Positions 9,377 through 19,026 are shown, numbered from the stretch's first letter. The stretch: DNA of 64,000 nucleotides from DATCJU01 sp036562635 (GCA_036562635.1 DATCJU010000151.1:8092-72091), one strand, 5' to 3'. Notes: generated from the letters alone by a model not told the origin. Translations and numbers: made by a program.

Positions 9377-10351
9377 ATGTCGTTCCGCTTGGCCCGCTGG
9401 CCGGGCCGGGTGGTACCGGAGACGGACGAGGAGATCACCCAGGCCGTGACCTCGCTGTGCGAGCGGGCCGGGTGGCGTGACGCCGACCTCGACCAGGTCA
9501 CCACCGTGCTGTCCGGGTGGTTCGCCGCGGGCTGGTGCGTCGACGCGATCGTGGCCGCCCTGGACCACACCCCCCGCCGGGAGCGCCAGCCACCGCGGCA
9601 GAGCCGGGAGAGCGTGCACGACTACCTGCGCACCCGGTTGCGTGCCTGGTTCGACGACGACGCCGCCGGCCCCACCGAACGTCTGGCCCCGCCCGTGCCC
9701 GGGATGAGTCTGGGCCGCTGGTGGCACCTCAACCAGCGCCGCCGCAGTATCGAGGCGCCCCGGGGAGCCGCCCCACGACTGTCCGAGGCCGGACGGCAGG
9801 CCTGGGAGCAGGCCCGCCGTACCGCCCGCTCACGCCGTCGTGACCCGCTGCAGCGGGTCCGGGAGAGCAACCGGCGTATCCAGAACGCCCTGGACAGCCT
9901 GCTGCCGCCGGGAGTTGCCCCACCCCCGCCCACGGACACCCGTCGACCGGTACGGGACCAGCAGGCGGGTCAGTACGTGGCCGACTACGCGGCCCGCCGT
10001 GCCGCCGTCGCCGCCGATCCCGCCGTGCGCACGGTGCTGGAGCGACTGCGCGCCCAGCGGGGCAGGCTCACCCCCGAGGCGGTCCGGGTCGCACGCAACG
10101 TCATCTCGGCCGCCCGGTGCCGGGCCGAGCTGGCCTCGTTGGAGGCGCTCGCCGCCACCGCGGACCCGGCCACCCGGCTCTCCCCCGAGGCGCAGCGCAT
10201 CCTGGACCACCTGGATCGGGCGATCGACGAGGACCTTCCCGTGGACGCCATGATCGCGCTCCTGGAGCGGCCCGAGGAGGACGCCGACGTGCCCCGCCCC
10301 GGTGGGATCACCGGACGCCCGGGTCGGTCCCGCACCGGACGGAACCGCTGA
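9377..10351 (+). CDS. Actinobacterial protein of unknown function
   Basis: 324 residues, rich in Arg, Ala and Pro, with no signal peptide or membrane segment. The N-terminal ~100 residues form a helical module (ITQAVTSLCERAGWRDADLD, then LSGWFAAGWCVDAIVAALDH) ending in HDYLRTRLRAW. The middle is basic and the C-terminal part is helical (SPEAQRILDHLDRAIDEDLPVDAMIALLERP). The ATG at 9377 lies 8 bp from GGAGG, better than the two GTGs just before it. It could be a nucleic-acid-binding protein on the basis of charge alone. I do not recognise the family with confidence. Confidence 0.75.
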   Translation: MSFRLARWPGRVVPETDEEITQAVTSLCERAGWRDADLDQVTTVLSGWFAAGWCVDAIVAALDHTPRRERQPPRQSRESVHDYLRTRLRAWFDDDAAGPTERLAPPVPGMSLGRWWHLNQRRRSIEAPRGAAPRLSEAGRQAWEQARRTARSRRRDPLQRVRESNRRIQNALDSLLPPGVAPPPPTDTRRPVRDQQAGQYVADYAARRAAVAADPAVRTVLERLRAQRGRLTPEAVRVARNVISAARCRAELASLEALAATADPATRLSPEAQRILDHLDRAIDEDLPVDAMIALLERPEEDADVPRPGGITGRPGRSRTGRNR

Positions 10352-10445
10352 GCCACGCCCCGTCGACCGTTTCCCTGCTCGTCCGCACCCACGCGGACCC
10401 CGGCTCGGGAGCCTCCGCCCCCGCGTCCTGCTCCGCTGCCGATCG

Positions 10446-10520
10446 GCTCCTCGCTCGTTGATCATGCGGTGGGCGCCGTACCACACGGATCGGCGCCGGC
10501 AGGCGATCGTGACGAGGAGC
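10446..10520 (+). promoter_or_regulatory. Structured leader upstream of pnuC
   Basis: In the 240-bp gap before pnuC, GCTCCTCG (10446-10453) pairs with CGAGGAGC (10513-10520). An inner GGCGCC pair (10473-10478 with 10493-10498) sits within it. This could be a folded 5' leader controlling NAD-salvage genes. I do not recognise a named riboswitch class. Chance pairing is quite possible at this GC content. Confidence 0.3.
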
Positions 10521-10592
10521 GACCGTGACGGGGTTCGACCGACACCGACACCAGGAACCCGGGTTCGTGACCGCCACGCGGGTGGGCGGCCG

Positions 10593-11276
10593 ATGAACAC
10601 GGTCCTCTCCTGGTTGACCTCACCGGCGTTCACCGCGTTCGGCGCACCGACGAGCTGGGCCGAGCTCCTGGGCTTCGTCACCGGTGCGGTGTGTGTCCGG
10701 CTGGTGGCGTCGCAGAACGTGTGGAGCTGGCCCCTCGGCATCGCGAACAACCTGATGTGGATCCTGCTGTTCGCCACCGCGGGGCTCTACGCGGACTCCG
10801 GGCTGCAGGTGGTCTACATCGGGCTGGCCCTGTGGGGATGGCGGCAGTGGCTGCACGGAGGACAGGACCGCACTCCGCTGACCGTGTCCCGGACCACACC
10901 GGTGCAGTGGGTGTGGCTGACCGCCGCCGGGATCGCGGCGACCGGTGGACTCACCTGGCTGCTGGCCACCGCGACGAACTCCACCGTGCCGTTCTTCGAC
11001 GCGCTCACCACGGCACTGTCGTTGATGGCCACCTGGGGGCAGTGTCGGAAGAAGCTGGAGTCGTGGTGGCTGTGGATCGGCGCGGACCTGGTCTACGTGC
11101 CGCTGTACCTGCACAAGGACCTGGTGCTCACCGCCGTGCTCTACGTGGTGTTCCTCGCCCTGTGCGTCCAGGGCCTCGTGCGGTGGCGGCACAGCCTGTA
11201 CCGGCAGGGCGCACCCGCCGCGTCCGGAGTGGACACACGGTCGACAGCCGTGCTCACCGGGGGTGATCCGGCGTGA
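10593..11276 (+). CDS. pnuC: PnuC-family nicotinamide riboside transporter
   Basis: 227 residues, about seven hydrophobic segments, typical for PnuC. It shows the family pattern of a first helix followed by QNVWSWPLGIANNLMWILLF, a second repeat with YVPLYLHKDLVLTAVLYVVF, and a conserved W-x-Q/K loop (TWGQCRKKLESWWLWI). It is predicted to move nicotinamide riboside by facilitated diffusion, trapped by phosphorylation. The next gene encodes the matching kinase/adenylyltransferase and starts inside this stop codon (GTGA overlap), so the two form a functional pair. Confidence 0.92.
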   Translation: MNTVLSWLTSPAFTAFGAPTSWAELLGFVTGAVCVRLVASQNVWSWPLGIANNLMWILLFATAGLYADSGLQVVYIGLALWGWRQWLHGGQDRTPLTVSRTTPVQWVWLTAAGIAATGGLTWLLATATNSTVPFFDALTTALSLMATWGQCRKKLESWWLWIGADLVYVPLYLHKDLVLTAVLYVVFLALCVQGLVRWRHSLYRQGAPAASGVDTRSTAVLTGGDPA

Positions 11277-12421
11277 AACCCCATCGACACGGGCTGGTCC
11301 TGGGCAAGTTCTACCCGCCGCACCGCGGCCACCACTTCCTGGTGCGCCAGGCGGCAGCAGGGTGCGAACGCACCACGGTCCTGGTGATGGCAAGCAGCTG
11401 GGAGAGCATCGGGCTGGCAGAGCGCGTCGCCTGGATGCGCGAGGTCCATGCCGAGGACCCGGGTGTCACCGTGCTCGGGGTCCCCGACGACGCCCCCGTC
11501 GACTACGGGGACCACGCAGTCTGGGACGCGCACGTCGCCCTGGTCGAGGAGACGTTGACCGTGCACGGGCGAGGCCCGGTCGACGCCGTCTACAGCTCCG
11601 AGCCGTACGGGGAGGAGCTGGCGCGCCGGCTGGGTGCCCGGGCGGTGACGGTCGATCCGGAGCGGCTGCGGCACCCGGTGTCGGGCACCGCCTGCCGGGC
11701 CGACCTGGCTGCGCGATGGGACGACCTACACCCGGTGGTCCGGGCGGGACTGGCCGCACGGGTCGTCGTGGTGGGCGCCGAGTCGACGGGGACCACGACG
11801 ATCAGTCGATGGCTCGCCGAGCACTTCCGGGCACGGGGTGGGGTGTGGGCGCGCACCGCCTGGGTGCCGGAGTACGGGCGCGAGTACACCGCGCTCAAGT
11901 GGGACCGGGCCCGCGCCACGGCTCGGGCCGAGGGCCGTCCGGAACCCGCGTTGGAGGATCTGGTGTGGACGGCCGAGGACTTTGCGCGCATCGCCGCGGA
12001 GCAGACCCGCCAGGAGGAGAAGGCGGCACGGGAGGGCTCACCCCTGGTCGTGTGCGACACCGACGCGTTCGCCACCGCGGTGTGGGAGCACCGCTACACC
12101 GGTCGCACCAGCGCCGAGACCCTGGCCTGGGCCGGGGAACGCCTGCCCCGCCGGGACGTGTACCTGCTCACCGACCACACCGGGGTGCCGTTCGTACAGG
12201 ACGGGCTGCGGGACGGGGAACACGTGCGCGCCGACATGACGGGATGGTTCCGGCGACGACTCACCGAGGCCGGGCACTCGTGGGTGCTGCTCCGGGGCGA
12301 CCTGGAGGAGCGGTGCGCCCTGGCCGCGCGTACCTGTGAGCTGGTGCTCGCCCGTCGGCTGCGCCTGGGTGAGCCCCTGCCACAGTCCGGGGACGTGGCG
12401 ACCCTGACCCCGCGGGGCTGA
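11273..12421 (+). CDS. nadR: NadR-like bifunctional NMN adenylyltransferase / ribosylnicotinamide kinase
   Basis: 382 residues without the N-terminal helix-turn-helix of enterobacterial NadR. The N-terminal nucleotidyltransferase domain has GKFYPPHRGHH at 11-21 and YSSEPYG at 107-113. The C-terminal kinase domain begins near residue 160 with a P-loop-like GAESTGTTT (168-176), in which the canonical Lys is Thr. D-x-D (CDTDAFAT) and an EYGREY segment follow. It would convert imported nicotinamide riboside to NMN and then NAD. The GTG start overlaps the pnuC stop by 4 bp, implying coupled translation. See findings for the P-loop deviation. Confidence 0.9.
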   Translation: MKPHRHGLVLGKFYPPHRGHHFLVRQAAAGCERTTVLVMASSWESIGLAERVAWMREVHAEDPGVTVLGVPDDAPVDYGDHAVWDAHVALVEETLTVHGRGPVDAVYSSEPYGEELARRLGARAVTVDPERLRHPVSGTACRADLAARWDDLHPVVRAGLAARVVVVGAESTGTTTISRWLAEHFRARGGVWARTAWVPEYGREYTALKWDRARATARAEGRPEPALEDLVWTAEDFARIAAEQTRQEEKAAREGSPLVVCDTDAFATAVWEHRYTGRTSAETLAWAGERLPRRDVYLLTDHTGVPFVQDGLRDGEHVRADMTGWFRRRLTEAGHSWVLLRGDLEERCALAARTCELVLARRLRLGEPLPQSGDVATLTPRG

Positions 12422-12488
12422 GGCTCCGTGCCACCACGGGGTCGGCGTGGGGAGCCGGCACGAGCCGTGTCGGGCGTGACGGCGACGC

Positions 12489-12905
12489 TCACTCCTCCGA
12501 CGGTCCGGTCTGGGGTGGGAGGAGCAACGCGAGCAGGTCGTCACGCCCGAACATCCTGGCGGTGTCCACGGCGGACGGCTGTCCACCCCACGGGTCCGCG
12601 CCGCCGTCCCGCAGGACGCGCACCACACTCTCCTCCCCCTTGAACACCGCGCCGGCCAGCGGGGTCTGTCCCCGGTCGTTGGGGCAGTTGGGATCGGCAC
12701 CCCGGGCCAGCAGGGCGGCGACGGTGGCGGCATGCCCGTGGTAGGCGGCCAGCATCAGCAGCGTGTCACCCTTGTCGTTGCTGAGGTCGACCGGGACCCC
12801 GGCGTCCACGTAGGCCATCAGGGTCTCCGTGTCCCCCTCCCTGGCCATGGTGAACAACCGCGTGGCCAGCTCGATCACCTCGGGGTCGTGTCCCGGCTCG
12901 TCCAC
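12489..12905 (-). CDS. Ankyrin-repeat protein
   Basis: 138 residues, made almost entirely of about four ankyrin repeats. Clear units are KGDTLLMLAAYHGHAATVAALLARGADPN and RGQTPLAGAVFKGEESVVRVLRDGGADP. There is no signal peptide. The GTG at 12905 has GGAGG 7 bp upstream. It is divergent from an FAD oxidoreductase. Small bacterial ankyrin proteins often accompany redox enzymes, but its partner here is unknown. Confidence 0.88.
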   Translation of the reverse strand: MDEPGHDPEVIELATRLFTMAREGDTETLMAYVDAGVPVDLSNDKGDTLLMLAAYHGHAATVAALLARGADPNCPNDRGQTPLAGAVFKGEESVVRVLRDGGADPWGGQPSAVDTARMFGRDDLLALLLPPQTGPSEE

Positions 12906-13168
12906 AACGTCACCTCCTGCCGGCAGCGGTACACCACGACCGGATTGCACGGACCGGCCCGTGGCACGGGGCGCCCGGTCACCGTGACCCGCACGGCGCC
13001 GTCGAGGGCGGTTCCTCCACCGGTATCGGATACCCGATCCACTCCGATCGTGCCGACTCGAACCGCGGGTGCCGCGTGTCGCCCCGACCAGGTGTGCCGG
13101 GTGCCGTCCTCCCGGAGAGCGGGAGACGGTGCTTTGCCGGGGACGTGGCGGTTCCGCACAGTGGAGAC

Positions 13169-14275
13169 GTGCTCAGCGCTGACGTCGTGGTGGTGGGTGG
13201 CGGTATCGCCGGTGTCTCGATCGCCGGCGAGTTGGCCGAGCACTGCTCGGTGGTGCTGTTGGAACAGGAGTCCCAGCTCGCCTATCACACCACCGGGCGG
13301 TCCGCGGCGACCTTCCTGGAGTCCTACGGCGGCCCGGAGATCAGGGCGCTCACCCACGCCAGCCGTGCGCTCGTCGACCGGGCGGGCCAGGAGCGGGGCG
13401 CGCCCCTGTTCTCACCGCGTCCCCTGCTGTGGGTCACCGACCGGGATCACCTGCCGGAGCTGGATGCGCTCGTGGCCGCCAACCCGACCCTGCAGCGGAT
13501 CGGCGTGGACGAGGCCCGCGAGCTGTGTCCGGTCCTGGATCCCGCCTACCTCGCCGGGGCCGCGACGGAGCCGGGTGCACAGGACGTCGACGTTCTCGGC
13601 CTGCACCAGTACTACCTGGCCCGGGCACGACGGTACGGGGCCCGGGTGCTGGTCGACACGCGGGTGGAGTCCGGCGAACGGAGCGGGTCACGGTGGCGGT
13701 TGCACACCACACAGGGCCCGGTCGAGGCCGACGTCGTGGTGAACGCGGCCGGCGCCTGGGGCGACGATCTCGCCGCACGACTCGGGGTGGCTCCGATCGG
13801 GTTGTCCCCGCTGCGGCGCACGATCGCGGTGGCCCCGCTCGACGGGGTGAACCGGTCGTGGCCACTGGTCGCCGACGTCGCGGAGACGTTCTACTTCCGC
13901 CCGGAAGGACCGGGGATCCTGCTGTCCCCCGCGGACGAGACACCCTGCGCTCCCTGCGACGCCAAGCCGGCCGACCTCGACGTCGCGCTGGCTGTCGAAC
14001 GGGTCAACGCGGCCACCTCGCTGCAGGTGCGGTCCGTCCGGGTCGCCTGGGCCGGCCTGCGGACCTTCGCGCCCGACCGCAACCCGGTCATCGGGTTCGA
14101 CCCCGGGCACGAGGGGTTCTTCTGGCTGGTCGGGCAGGGTGGTTACGGCATCCAGAGCACGCCCGCCACAGCGTTGTTGGCCACGGGCCTGATCACACGG
14201 GGCACGGTACCCGACGTCCTGACCGCCACCGGGCTGGACGTGACCCGGCTGTCCCCGGACCGCCTCCGCGGCTGA
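13169..14275 (+). CDS. FAD-dependent amino-acid oxidoreductase (DAO family)
   Basis: About 368 residues. The N-terminal Rossmann motif VVVVGGGIAGVSIAGELAE binds FAD. TTGRSAATFLESYG and the late segment NPVIGFDPGHEGFFWLVGQGGYGIQ are typical of D-arginine/glycine oxidase-type DAO enzymes. It probably oxidises an amino acid or imino acid, substrate unknown. The start is uncertain: the GTG at 13169 is chosen because homologues start just before the Rossmann strand. A GTG at 13145 is possible, and neither has a well-spaced ribosome site. Confidence 0.85.
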   Translation: MLSADVVVVGGGIAGVSIAGELAEHCSVVLLEQESQLAYHTTGRSAATFLESYGGPEIRALTHASRALVDRAGQERGAPLFSPRPLLWVTDRDHLPELDALVAANPTLQRIGVDEARELCPVLDPAYLAGAATEPGAQDVDVLGLHQYYLARARRYGARVLVDTRVESGERSGSRWRLHTTQGPVEADVVVNAAGAWGDDLAARLGVAPIGLSPLRRTIAVAPLDGVNRSWPLVADVAETFYFRPEGPGILLSPADETPCAPCDAKPADLDVALAVERVNAATSLQVRSVRVAWAGLRTFAPDRNPVIGFDPGHEGFFWLVGQGGYGIQSTPATALLATGLITRGTVPDVLTATGLDVTRLSPDRLRG

Positions 14276-14294
14276 CCGGTCCTGTCCGGCAACC

Positions 14295-14314
14295 GCCCGG
14301 GATCCGTACCGGGC
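14295..14314. terminator. Possible terminator between convergent genes
   Basis: GCCCGG (14295-14300), an 8-nt loop, then CCGGGC (14309-14314), 20 bp after the DAO stop and before the stop of the small minus-strand gene. Confidence 0.5.
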
Positions 14315-14332
14315 CGCGGCACCCGCCAGGCC

Positions 14333-14455
14333 TCAGGCCACGGCGAGGTGCGGGCGCACGAACGCGGTGAACACCAGTCGCGCCAGGCGGACGGCCAGTT
14401 CCTCCACCAGCATGGCCACCGTCTTCGCGAGCACCGTGGCGAAGAAGTCACTCAT
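14333..14455 (-). CDS. Small amphipathic protein (40 aa) downstream of the P-type ATPase
   Basis: A short frame encodes a 40-residue helical peptide beginning MSDFFATVLAKTVAMLVEEL and ending FVRPHLAVA. Charged and hydrophobic residues alternate as in an amphipathic or membrane-edge helix. GGAG lies about 9 bp before the ATG at 14455. It is on the same strand as the ATPase, 165 bp after its stop. It may be a small regulatory or accessory peptide. The evidence is the ribosome site, residue pattern and position only. Confidence 0.55.
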   Translation of the reverse strand: MSDFFATVLAKTVAMLVEELAVRLARLVFTAFVRPHLAVA

Positions 14456-14619
14456 CGGGGTTCCACTCCTGTCGGGGCACCGTCATCACCGCTTGCTCCC
14501 GGGGACCGTAGGAACCCTGGTTGGACGCGCGGCGGAGCGCAGGTTAACAAAGGGTGACGTGTGAGGGAACCACAGATGTCCACCGAGAAACGATCTTGAG
14601 AATTCGTCATCCTGCCGGG

Positions 14620-17600
14620 TCAGTGCACCAGCAGCCCCGCCAGCGTGGCCACCGTCGCCGAGCCCAGGCCGATCGCCCAGCTGTGCGGCAGCAGCGGCCG
14701 ACAACCGAAGAAGTGACTCACCCCGGGCACCTGGACGATCAGCGCCAGCACGAGCAGGGACAGCAGGGCCGAGATCACGACCAACGGGGTCCGTCCCCGC
14801 ATCGCGACGGTCTGCCCCAGCTGGGCCGCCACCAGTGCGACCAGCGCCACCGTACTGGCCTGTCCCCGGGTACCGGACACCTTGCCAAGCAACCACGCCA
14901 GGGTGGCGGCTCCGGCGGTGAGGGCACCGCGCAGGTAGACGTCACGGGTCAGCGGGGCACCCAACGAGATGTCCGGTCCCTCGGCGAGCAGCTGCTCGGA
15001 AGTCATGCGCGGGGGCGGGCGAACCGCCACGGCCATGGCGGGCAGCGCGTCGGTGAGCAGGTTGACCAGCAGCAGCTGCCGGGCGTTGAGGGTGTCCCGC
15101 CCACCGAACAGGCCGCTGCCCACGGTGAAGACGATCTCTCCGACGTTGCCGCCCAGCAGGATGGCCAGGGCGTCCCGCACCGACGCCCACATGGCCCGTC
15201 CCTCGACGATGGCGTCGGTGATGGTCTCGATGCGGTCGTCGGTGACCACCAGGTCCGCCGCCTCCCGCGCGGCCGGGGTGGCGTTCCGCCCCAGTGCGAT
15301 GCCCACGTCGGCCAACCGGATCGCCGGGGCGTCGTTGGCACCGTCCCCGGTCACCGCCACCACCTGGCCGGCCCGGCGCAGGGCTCGCACCACACGGACC
15401 TTCTGCGCCGGACTGACCCGGGCGAACACGGCGATCTCGGGCAGCTCGGCCGCCAGGCGATCATCGTCCATCGCATCCAGCTGCGGCCCGGTCACCACCC
15501 GCCGTCCGTTGAGCACGTCCAGTTCAGCGGCGATGGCCTCGGCGGTGCTCGGATGGTCCCCGGTGACCATGACGATCTCCACCCCGGCCTGCTGCAGCTG
15601 GCGCACCGCCGCCGCGGCGGTCGGACGGATCCGGTCGGCCAGGGCGACCAGCCCGATCAGGCACAGACCGCGCAACCGGGACTCGTCCAGATCACGACGG
15701 TCCGAGGCGGGCCGTTCGGCAACGGCCAGCACCCGGAAACCCTTCCGGGCCAGCCGGTCCACCTCACGCTCGACCTCGGTCCGTGCCTCCACGTCGAACG
15801 GGATCTCCCCGTGTTCCCGGCGCCACCGGGTGCACAGCTCCAACACGATCTCGGGGGCACCCTTGACGCTCAGCCGTTGTCCACCGTCGAACCGGCCGAG
15901 CACCGCGTGGTACCCACGCGACGGTTCGAAGTGCAGCTCGTCCACCCGGTGCCAACCGGGCAGATCCTCGTCGGGGCGCACCCCGGCCTCACGGGCACCG
16001 TCGACCACGGCCTGATCGGTGGGGTGCGGAAGCCGTTCGTCCTCCCCTGGATGCGGGCTGGCACGCAGCGCCGCACCGAGCACCGCACGGTGCCACGCTC
16101 CCAACGCCTCCACCGGCTGGTGCTCCGCTCCGTCGGACACCTGGCGCAGGAAGATCCGTCCCTCGGTGAGGGTGCCGGTCTTGTCGAAGCACAGCACGTT
16201 CGCCCGGCCGAGCGCCTCGATGGTCGAGGCGTTGCGCACCAGGGCACCCCGTCGGGACAGTCGACGGGCGGCGGCCAGCTCGGCCACGGTGGCCACGAAC
16301 GGCAGCCCTTCCGGCACCGCGGCCACCGCCAGGCTCACCGCACGGCCCAGGGCCTGCCCGACCGGCCGACCACGCAGCAGGTCGACCAGCATCAGCAGCG
16401 CACCGGCCCCCACCGACAGCGGCAGCGTGGTCCGGGTCAACGACCGGAGCCGCTCCTCCACACCACTGCTGGGCGGTCGTTCCTCGGTGGCGCTGCTGCG
16501 CTGCATCTCGGTGTCGGCGCCCACCGCGGTCACCACCGCCAGGGCCCGACCTGCCGCCACGGCCGTGCCCTGGTAGAGCATCGAGCGCCGATCGGCCACG
16601 GCGGCCGCCACCACCGGCTCGGCCGTCTTGGTCACCAGGTGCGACTCACCGGTGAGGCTGGACTCGTCGACCTCGAGTCCGTCGGCCTCCAGTACCCGGC
16701 AGTCCGCAGGCACCACGTCCCCCGAACGCAGCTCCACCACGTCACCGGGTACCAGCCGATCCGTCGTGCCGGACATCGGGCGCCCGGACCGCCGGAGACG
16801 CACAGGCAGGCTGGTGCTCTTCACGAGCCGACGCAGGGCTCGCTGCGCACCCAGACGCTGCGCACCGCCGAGCAGCGCGTTGACCGCCATGACCCCGCTG
16901 ATCATCACCGCGTCGGCGACGGCACCGATGCTGGCCGAGGCACCCGCACCCGCGGCGAGAGCCGGCGTGAGCGGGTTGGCCAGCTCCTCCAGGGAGGTTC
17001 GTACCAGATCCGGCTCCGGCTCGGTCTCCTCACTGCTGCCGACACGTCGCTCGGCTTCCTCGTCGGACAGGCCCTGCGGCGAGGAGTCCAGCCGGTCCAG
17101 CACCAGGGACGCGGGCAGCAGGTGCCAGGGAGTGGTCGGCGCAGGTCGGGGAGCCGGCCGCCGGGCCTCGGTGGCTCCCCACCAACTCGCCGTGGCGAAG
17201 GAGAGCAGTGTGGCCAGGGCACCGGGGAGCGTCGCACGGTCCTGACTCGTGGCGGCGGGCCCGAACAGGCTCAGCAGCGCACCTGCGGCACAGCCGAGAG
17301 CAGCCAGGCCGCTGGTGCGTCGGCTCGTGGCGCGCGCCGCGGGTACCGCGCGGAGCAGCACATAGGCCTGGGCCGGTGTGTCGCACACCAGATGGGCCCC
17401 CCAGGGTGGCGGGTCCTGCTCGACGCCGATGCCCAGGTCCGCCATGGCCAGGGCGATCCGGTTGGTCGCCGACACCACGGCGACGGTGCGGCCCTCGCGC
17501 TGCAGGCGACGCACCTCCCCAGCCAGCCGGGTGCCACCGGGAACCACCTGGTCCACCGCGATCCAGTGCCGGACCCATCCGACTTCCGCCGCCAACACCA

Positions 17601-19026
17601 CCGTGCCGACGTCCCGGGCTGCCGCCACCAGCTCCTCGGCCAGGGGAGCCGGCTCAGGAGCCACGATCACCAGGGCACGCGGTTCGGATCCGCGCAGCAA
17701 CGCCCATGCCCGCTCGTTCCCGTCGCGCTCCGCGCTGCGGGGTGGAACCTTCGTGGACAGGCCTGGCACCTCGGCGGCGGGTACCAGGTGCCACCGCTCC
17801 TCCGGCGGAGGTGCGGGGGCCGGAACACCGTCGGGTTCGACGGGAGAGGGCGTCCGGTGTGCCCTGCCGGGGGTGCGCGCCGTGACCAGCTCGTGGGCGC
17901 GTCGTGTCAGCAGGGCCAGCTCCTCCTCGTCGATGTCCTCCCGCAACGGCACGACGTCCCGGACCGCCTCGGCACCGGTGAACAACAGATCGGCGTCGAG
18001 CACCACCGTGTCCACCCGGTCCAGCATGCGCAGGGCACGGCGGTCGAGGACGACGAACCCACGTCGGGCCAACCCGGTTGTCAGCTGCGCGGCGAACGCC
18101 TCCCGGCCGACGATCGCCGCGCGGGGCACCCCGGAGATCAGCACACCCAGGGCGCGCTGCGTGCTACGGGTGAGGGCGAGCACCCCACCCGCCAGGGCGA
18201 GGGCGAGCGCACCGGCTCGGTTCGCCACGTGTTCCACCGGACCGGGGGGCGGGGGGACGGGCCGGGGCTCCACCGGGAGCGGTGGGCACTCCCAGGCCCC
18301 GGGCCGGGCGGCCAGGCGGTGCTCCCAGGCGACCCAGCTCCGCTCGACGGCCTGGGCCTCCCGCAGCAGGGTGTAGCGGTAGCACACGTCGGTCAGCAGA
18401 GCGATCGGGCGTTGGGCCGCCGTGTTCACGACAGCACTGCCCAGACCGAGCAGCAGGTCGGTGACGTGCCGCCCGAGCCGATGTTCCAGGAAGCCTCGCA
18501 GGCGGGGCGTCGTGTCGACCACCGTCACCGCAGCAGGCACCACGGGCGGGAGCAGCCGGGGCCCCAGGAGGCGTGCGGCCATCGTGAGTCCGGCACCGGC
18601 CAGGTTGACGGTGACCGCCGCCGCATGGCGCAACGCGGCGGCCGGATTCGCCGGATGGGTGTCCTCGGCCGGGGTGTGTGGCTGATCGTCCAGCCCCAGG
18701 TCCTGCTCCGCGGAGCGGACCTCGTCCAGCAGGCGCGCCACGTCGGTGGTCGATTCGTCGAAGTGGACGACGGCCCGCCCCATGGGAGCGTTGATCTCCA
18801 CCTGGTGCACACCGGGGAGTCGGCGCAACCGCTGGGCCAGGGCCTGGGCAGCCGACTCCGAACCGGGCAGGTGCACACCCCGCACCGTCAGGTGTGCTCG
18901 CCCCTCGGTGGTCCACGCCCGGGAAACACCCGTGGGATCGAGCACCGAGGGAGTCAGGGCACGGGCCAACCGGGTCACCGGACCGGTCACCCAGGACGCC
19001 ACGGAGGTGAGTGCACCCAGGGCCAT
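14620..19026 (-). CDS. Giant cation-transport P-type ATPase, CtpI/CtpF-like, with a degenerate N-terminal half
   Basis: About 1468 residues, roughly twice a normal P-type ATPase. The N terminus has an HMA-like ferredoxin fold (GVHQVEINAPMGRAVVHFD). Next comes a degenerate ATPase-like half: VVLDADLLFTG near residue 342 where DKTGT should be, and later TNRIALAMADLGIGV matching the hinge. The active half has TGESHLV, the P2-type membrane motif PEGLPFVATV, catalytic FDKTGTLTEG with Asp948, VTGDHPST and GDGANDAP, then C-terminal helices. This architecture resembles mycobacterial CtpI; the ion is unknown (Ca/Mg/Mn-type by PEGLP). The ATG at 19026 is chosen over a GTG at 19035. It lies 68 bp after the accessory gene, likely one operon. 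Confidence 0.9.
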   Translation of the reverse strand: MALGALTSVASWVTGPVTRLARALTPSVLDPTGVSRAWTTEGRAHLTVRGVHLPGSESAAQALAQRLRRLPGVHQVEINAPMGRAVVHFDESTTDVARLLDEVRSAEQDLGLDDQPHTPAEDTHPANPAAALRHAAAVTVNLAGAGLTMAARLLGPRLLPPVVPAAVTVVDTTPRLRGFLEHRLGRHVTDLLLGLGSAVVNTAAQRPIALLTDVCYRYTLLREAQAVERSWVAWEHRLAARPGAWECPPLPVEPRPVPPPPGPVEHVANRAGALALALAGGVLALTRSTQRALGVLISGVPRAAIVGREAFAAQLTTGLARRGFVVLDRRALRMLDRVDTVVLDADLLFTGAEAVRDVVPLREDIDEEELALLTRRAHELVTARTPGRAHRTPSPVEPDGVPAPAPPPEERWHLVPAAEVPGLSTKVPPRSAERDGNERAWALLRGSEPRALVIVAPEPAPLAEELVAAARDVGTVVLAAEVGWVRHWIAVDQVVPGGTRLAGEVRRLQREGRTVAVVSATNRIALAMADLGIGVEQDPPPWGAHLVCDTPAQAYVLLRAVPAARATSRRTSGLAALGCAAGALLSLFGPAATSQDRATLPGALATLLSFATASWWGATEARRPAPRPAPTTPWHLLPASLVLDRLDSSPQGLSDEEAERRVGSSEETEPEPDLVRTSLEELANPLTPALAAGAGASASIGAVADAVMISGVMAVNALLGGAQRLGAQRALRRLVKSTSLPVRLRRSGRPMSGTTDRLVPGDVVELRSGDVVPADCRVLEADGLEVDESSLTGESHLVTKTAEPVVAAAVADRRSMLYQGTAVAAGRALAVVTAVGADTEMQRSSATEERPPSSGVEERLRSLTRTTLPLSVGAGALLMLVDLLRGRPVGQALGRAVSLAVAAVPEGLPFVATVAELAAARRLSRRGALVRNASTIEALGRANVLCFDKTGTLTEGRIFLRQVSDGAEHQPVEALGAWHRAVLGAALRASPHPGEDERLPHPTDQAVVDGAREAGVRPDEDLPGWHRVDELHFEPSRGYHAVLGRFDGGQRLSVKGAPEIVLELCTRWRREHGEIPFDVEARTEVEREVDRLARKGFRVLAVAERPASDRRDLDESRLRGLCLIGLVALADRIRPTAAAAVRQLQQAGVEIVMVTGDHPSTAEAIAAELDVLNGRRVVTGPQLDAMDDDRLAAELPEIAVFARVSPAQKVRVVRALRRAGQVVAVTGDGANDAPAIRLADVGIALGRNATPAAREAADLVVTDDRIETITDAIVEGRAMWASVRDALAILLGGNVGEIVFTVGSGLFGGRDTLNARQLLLVNLLTDALPAMAVAVRPPPRMTSEQLLAEGPDISLGAPLTRDVYLRGALTAGAATLAWLLGKVSGTRGQASTVALVALVAAQLGQTVAMRGRTPLVVISALLSLLVLALIVQVPGVSHFFGCRPLLPHSWAIGLGSATVATLAGLLVH

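Noticed and set aside
7163..9727. 854-codon open frame on the minus strand
   Set aside because: Antisense to hrpA; repetitive Gly/Gln/His/Arg composition, no ribosome site.
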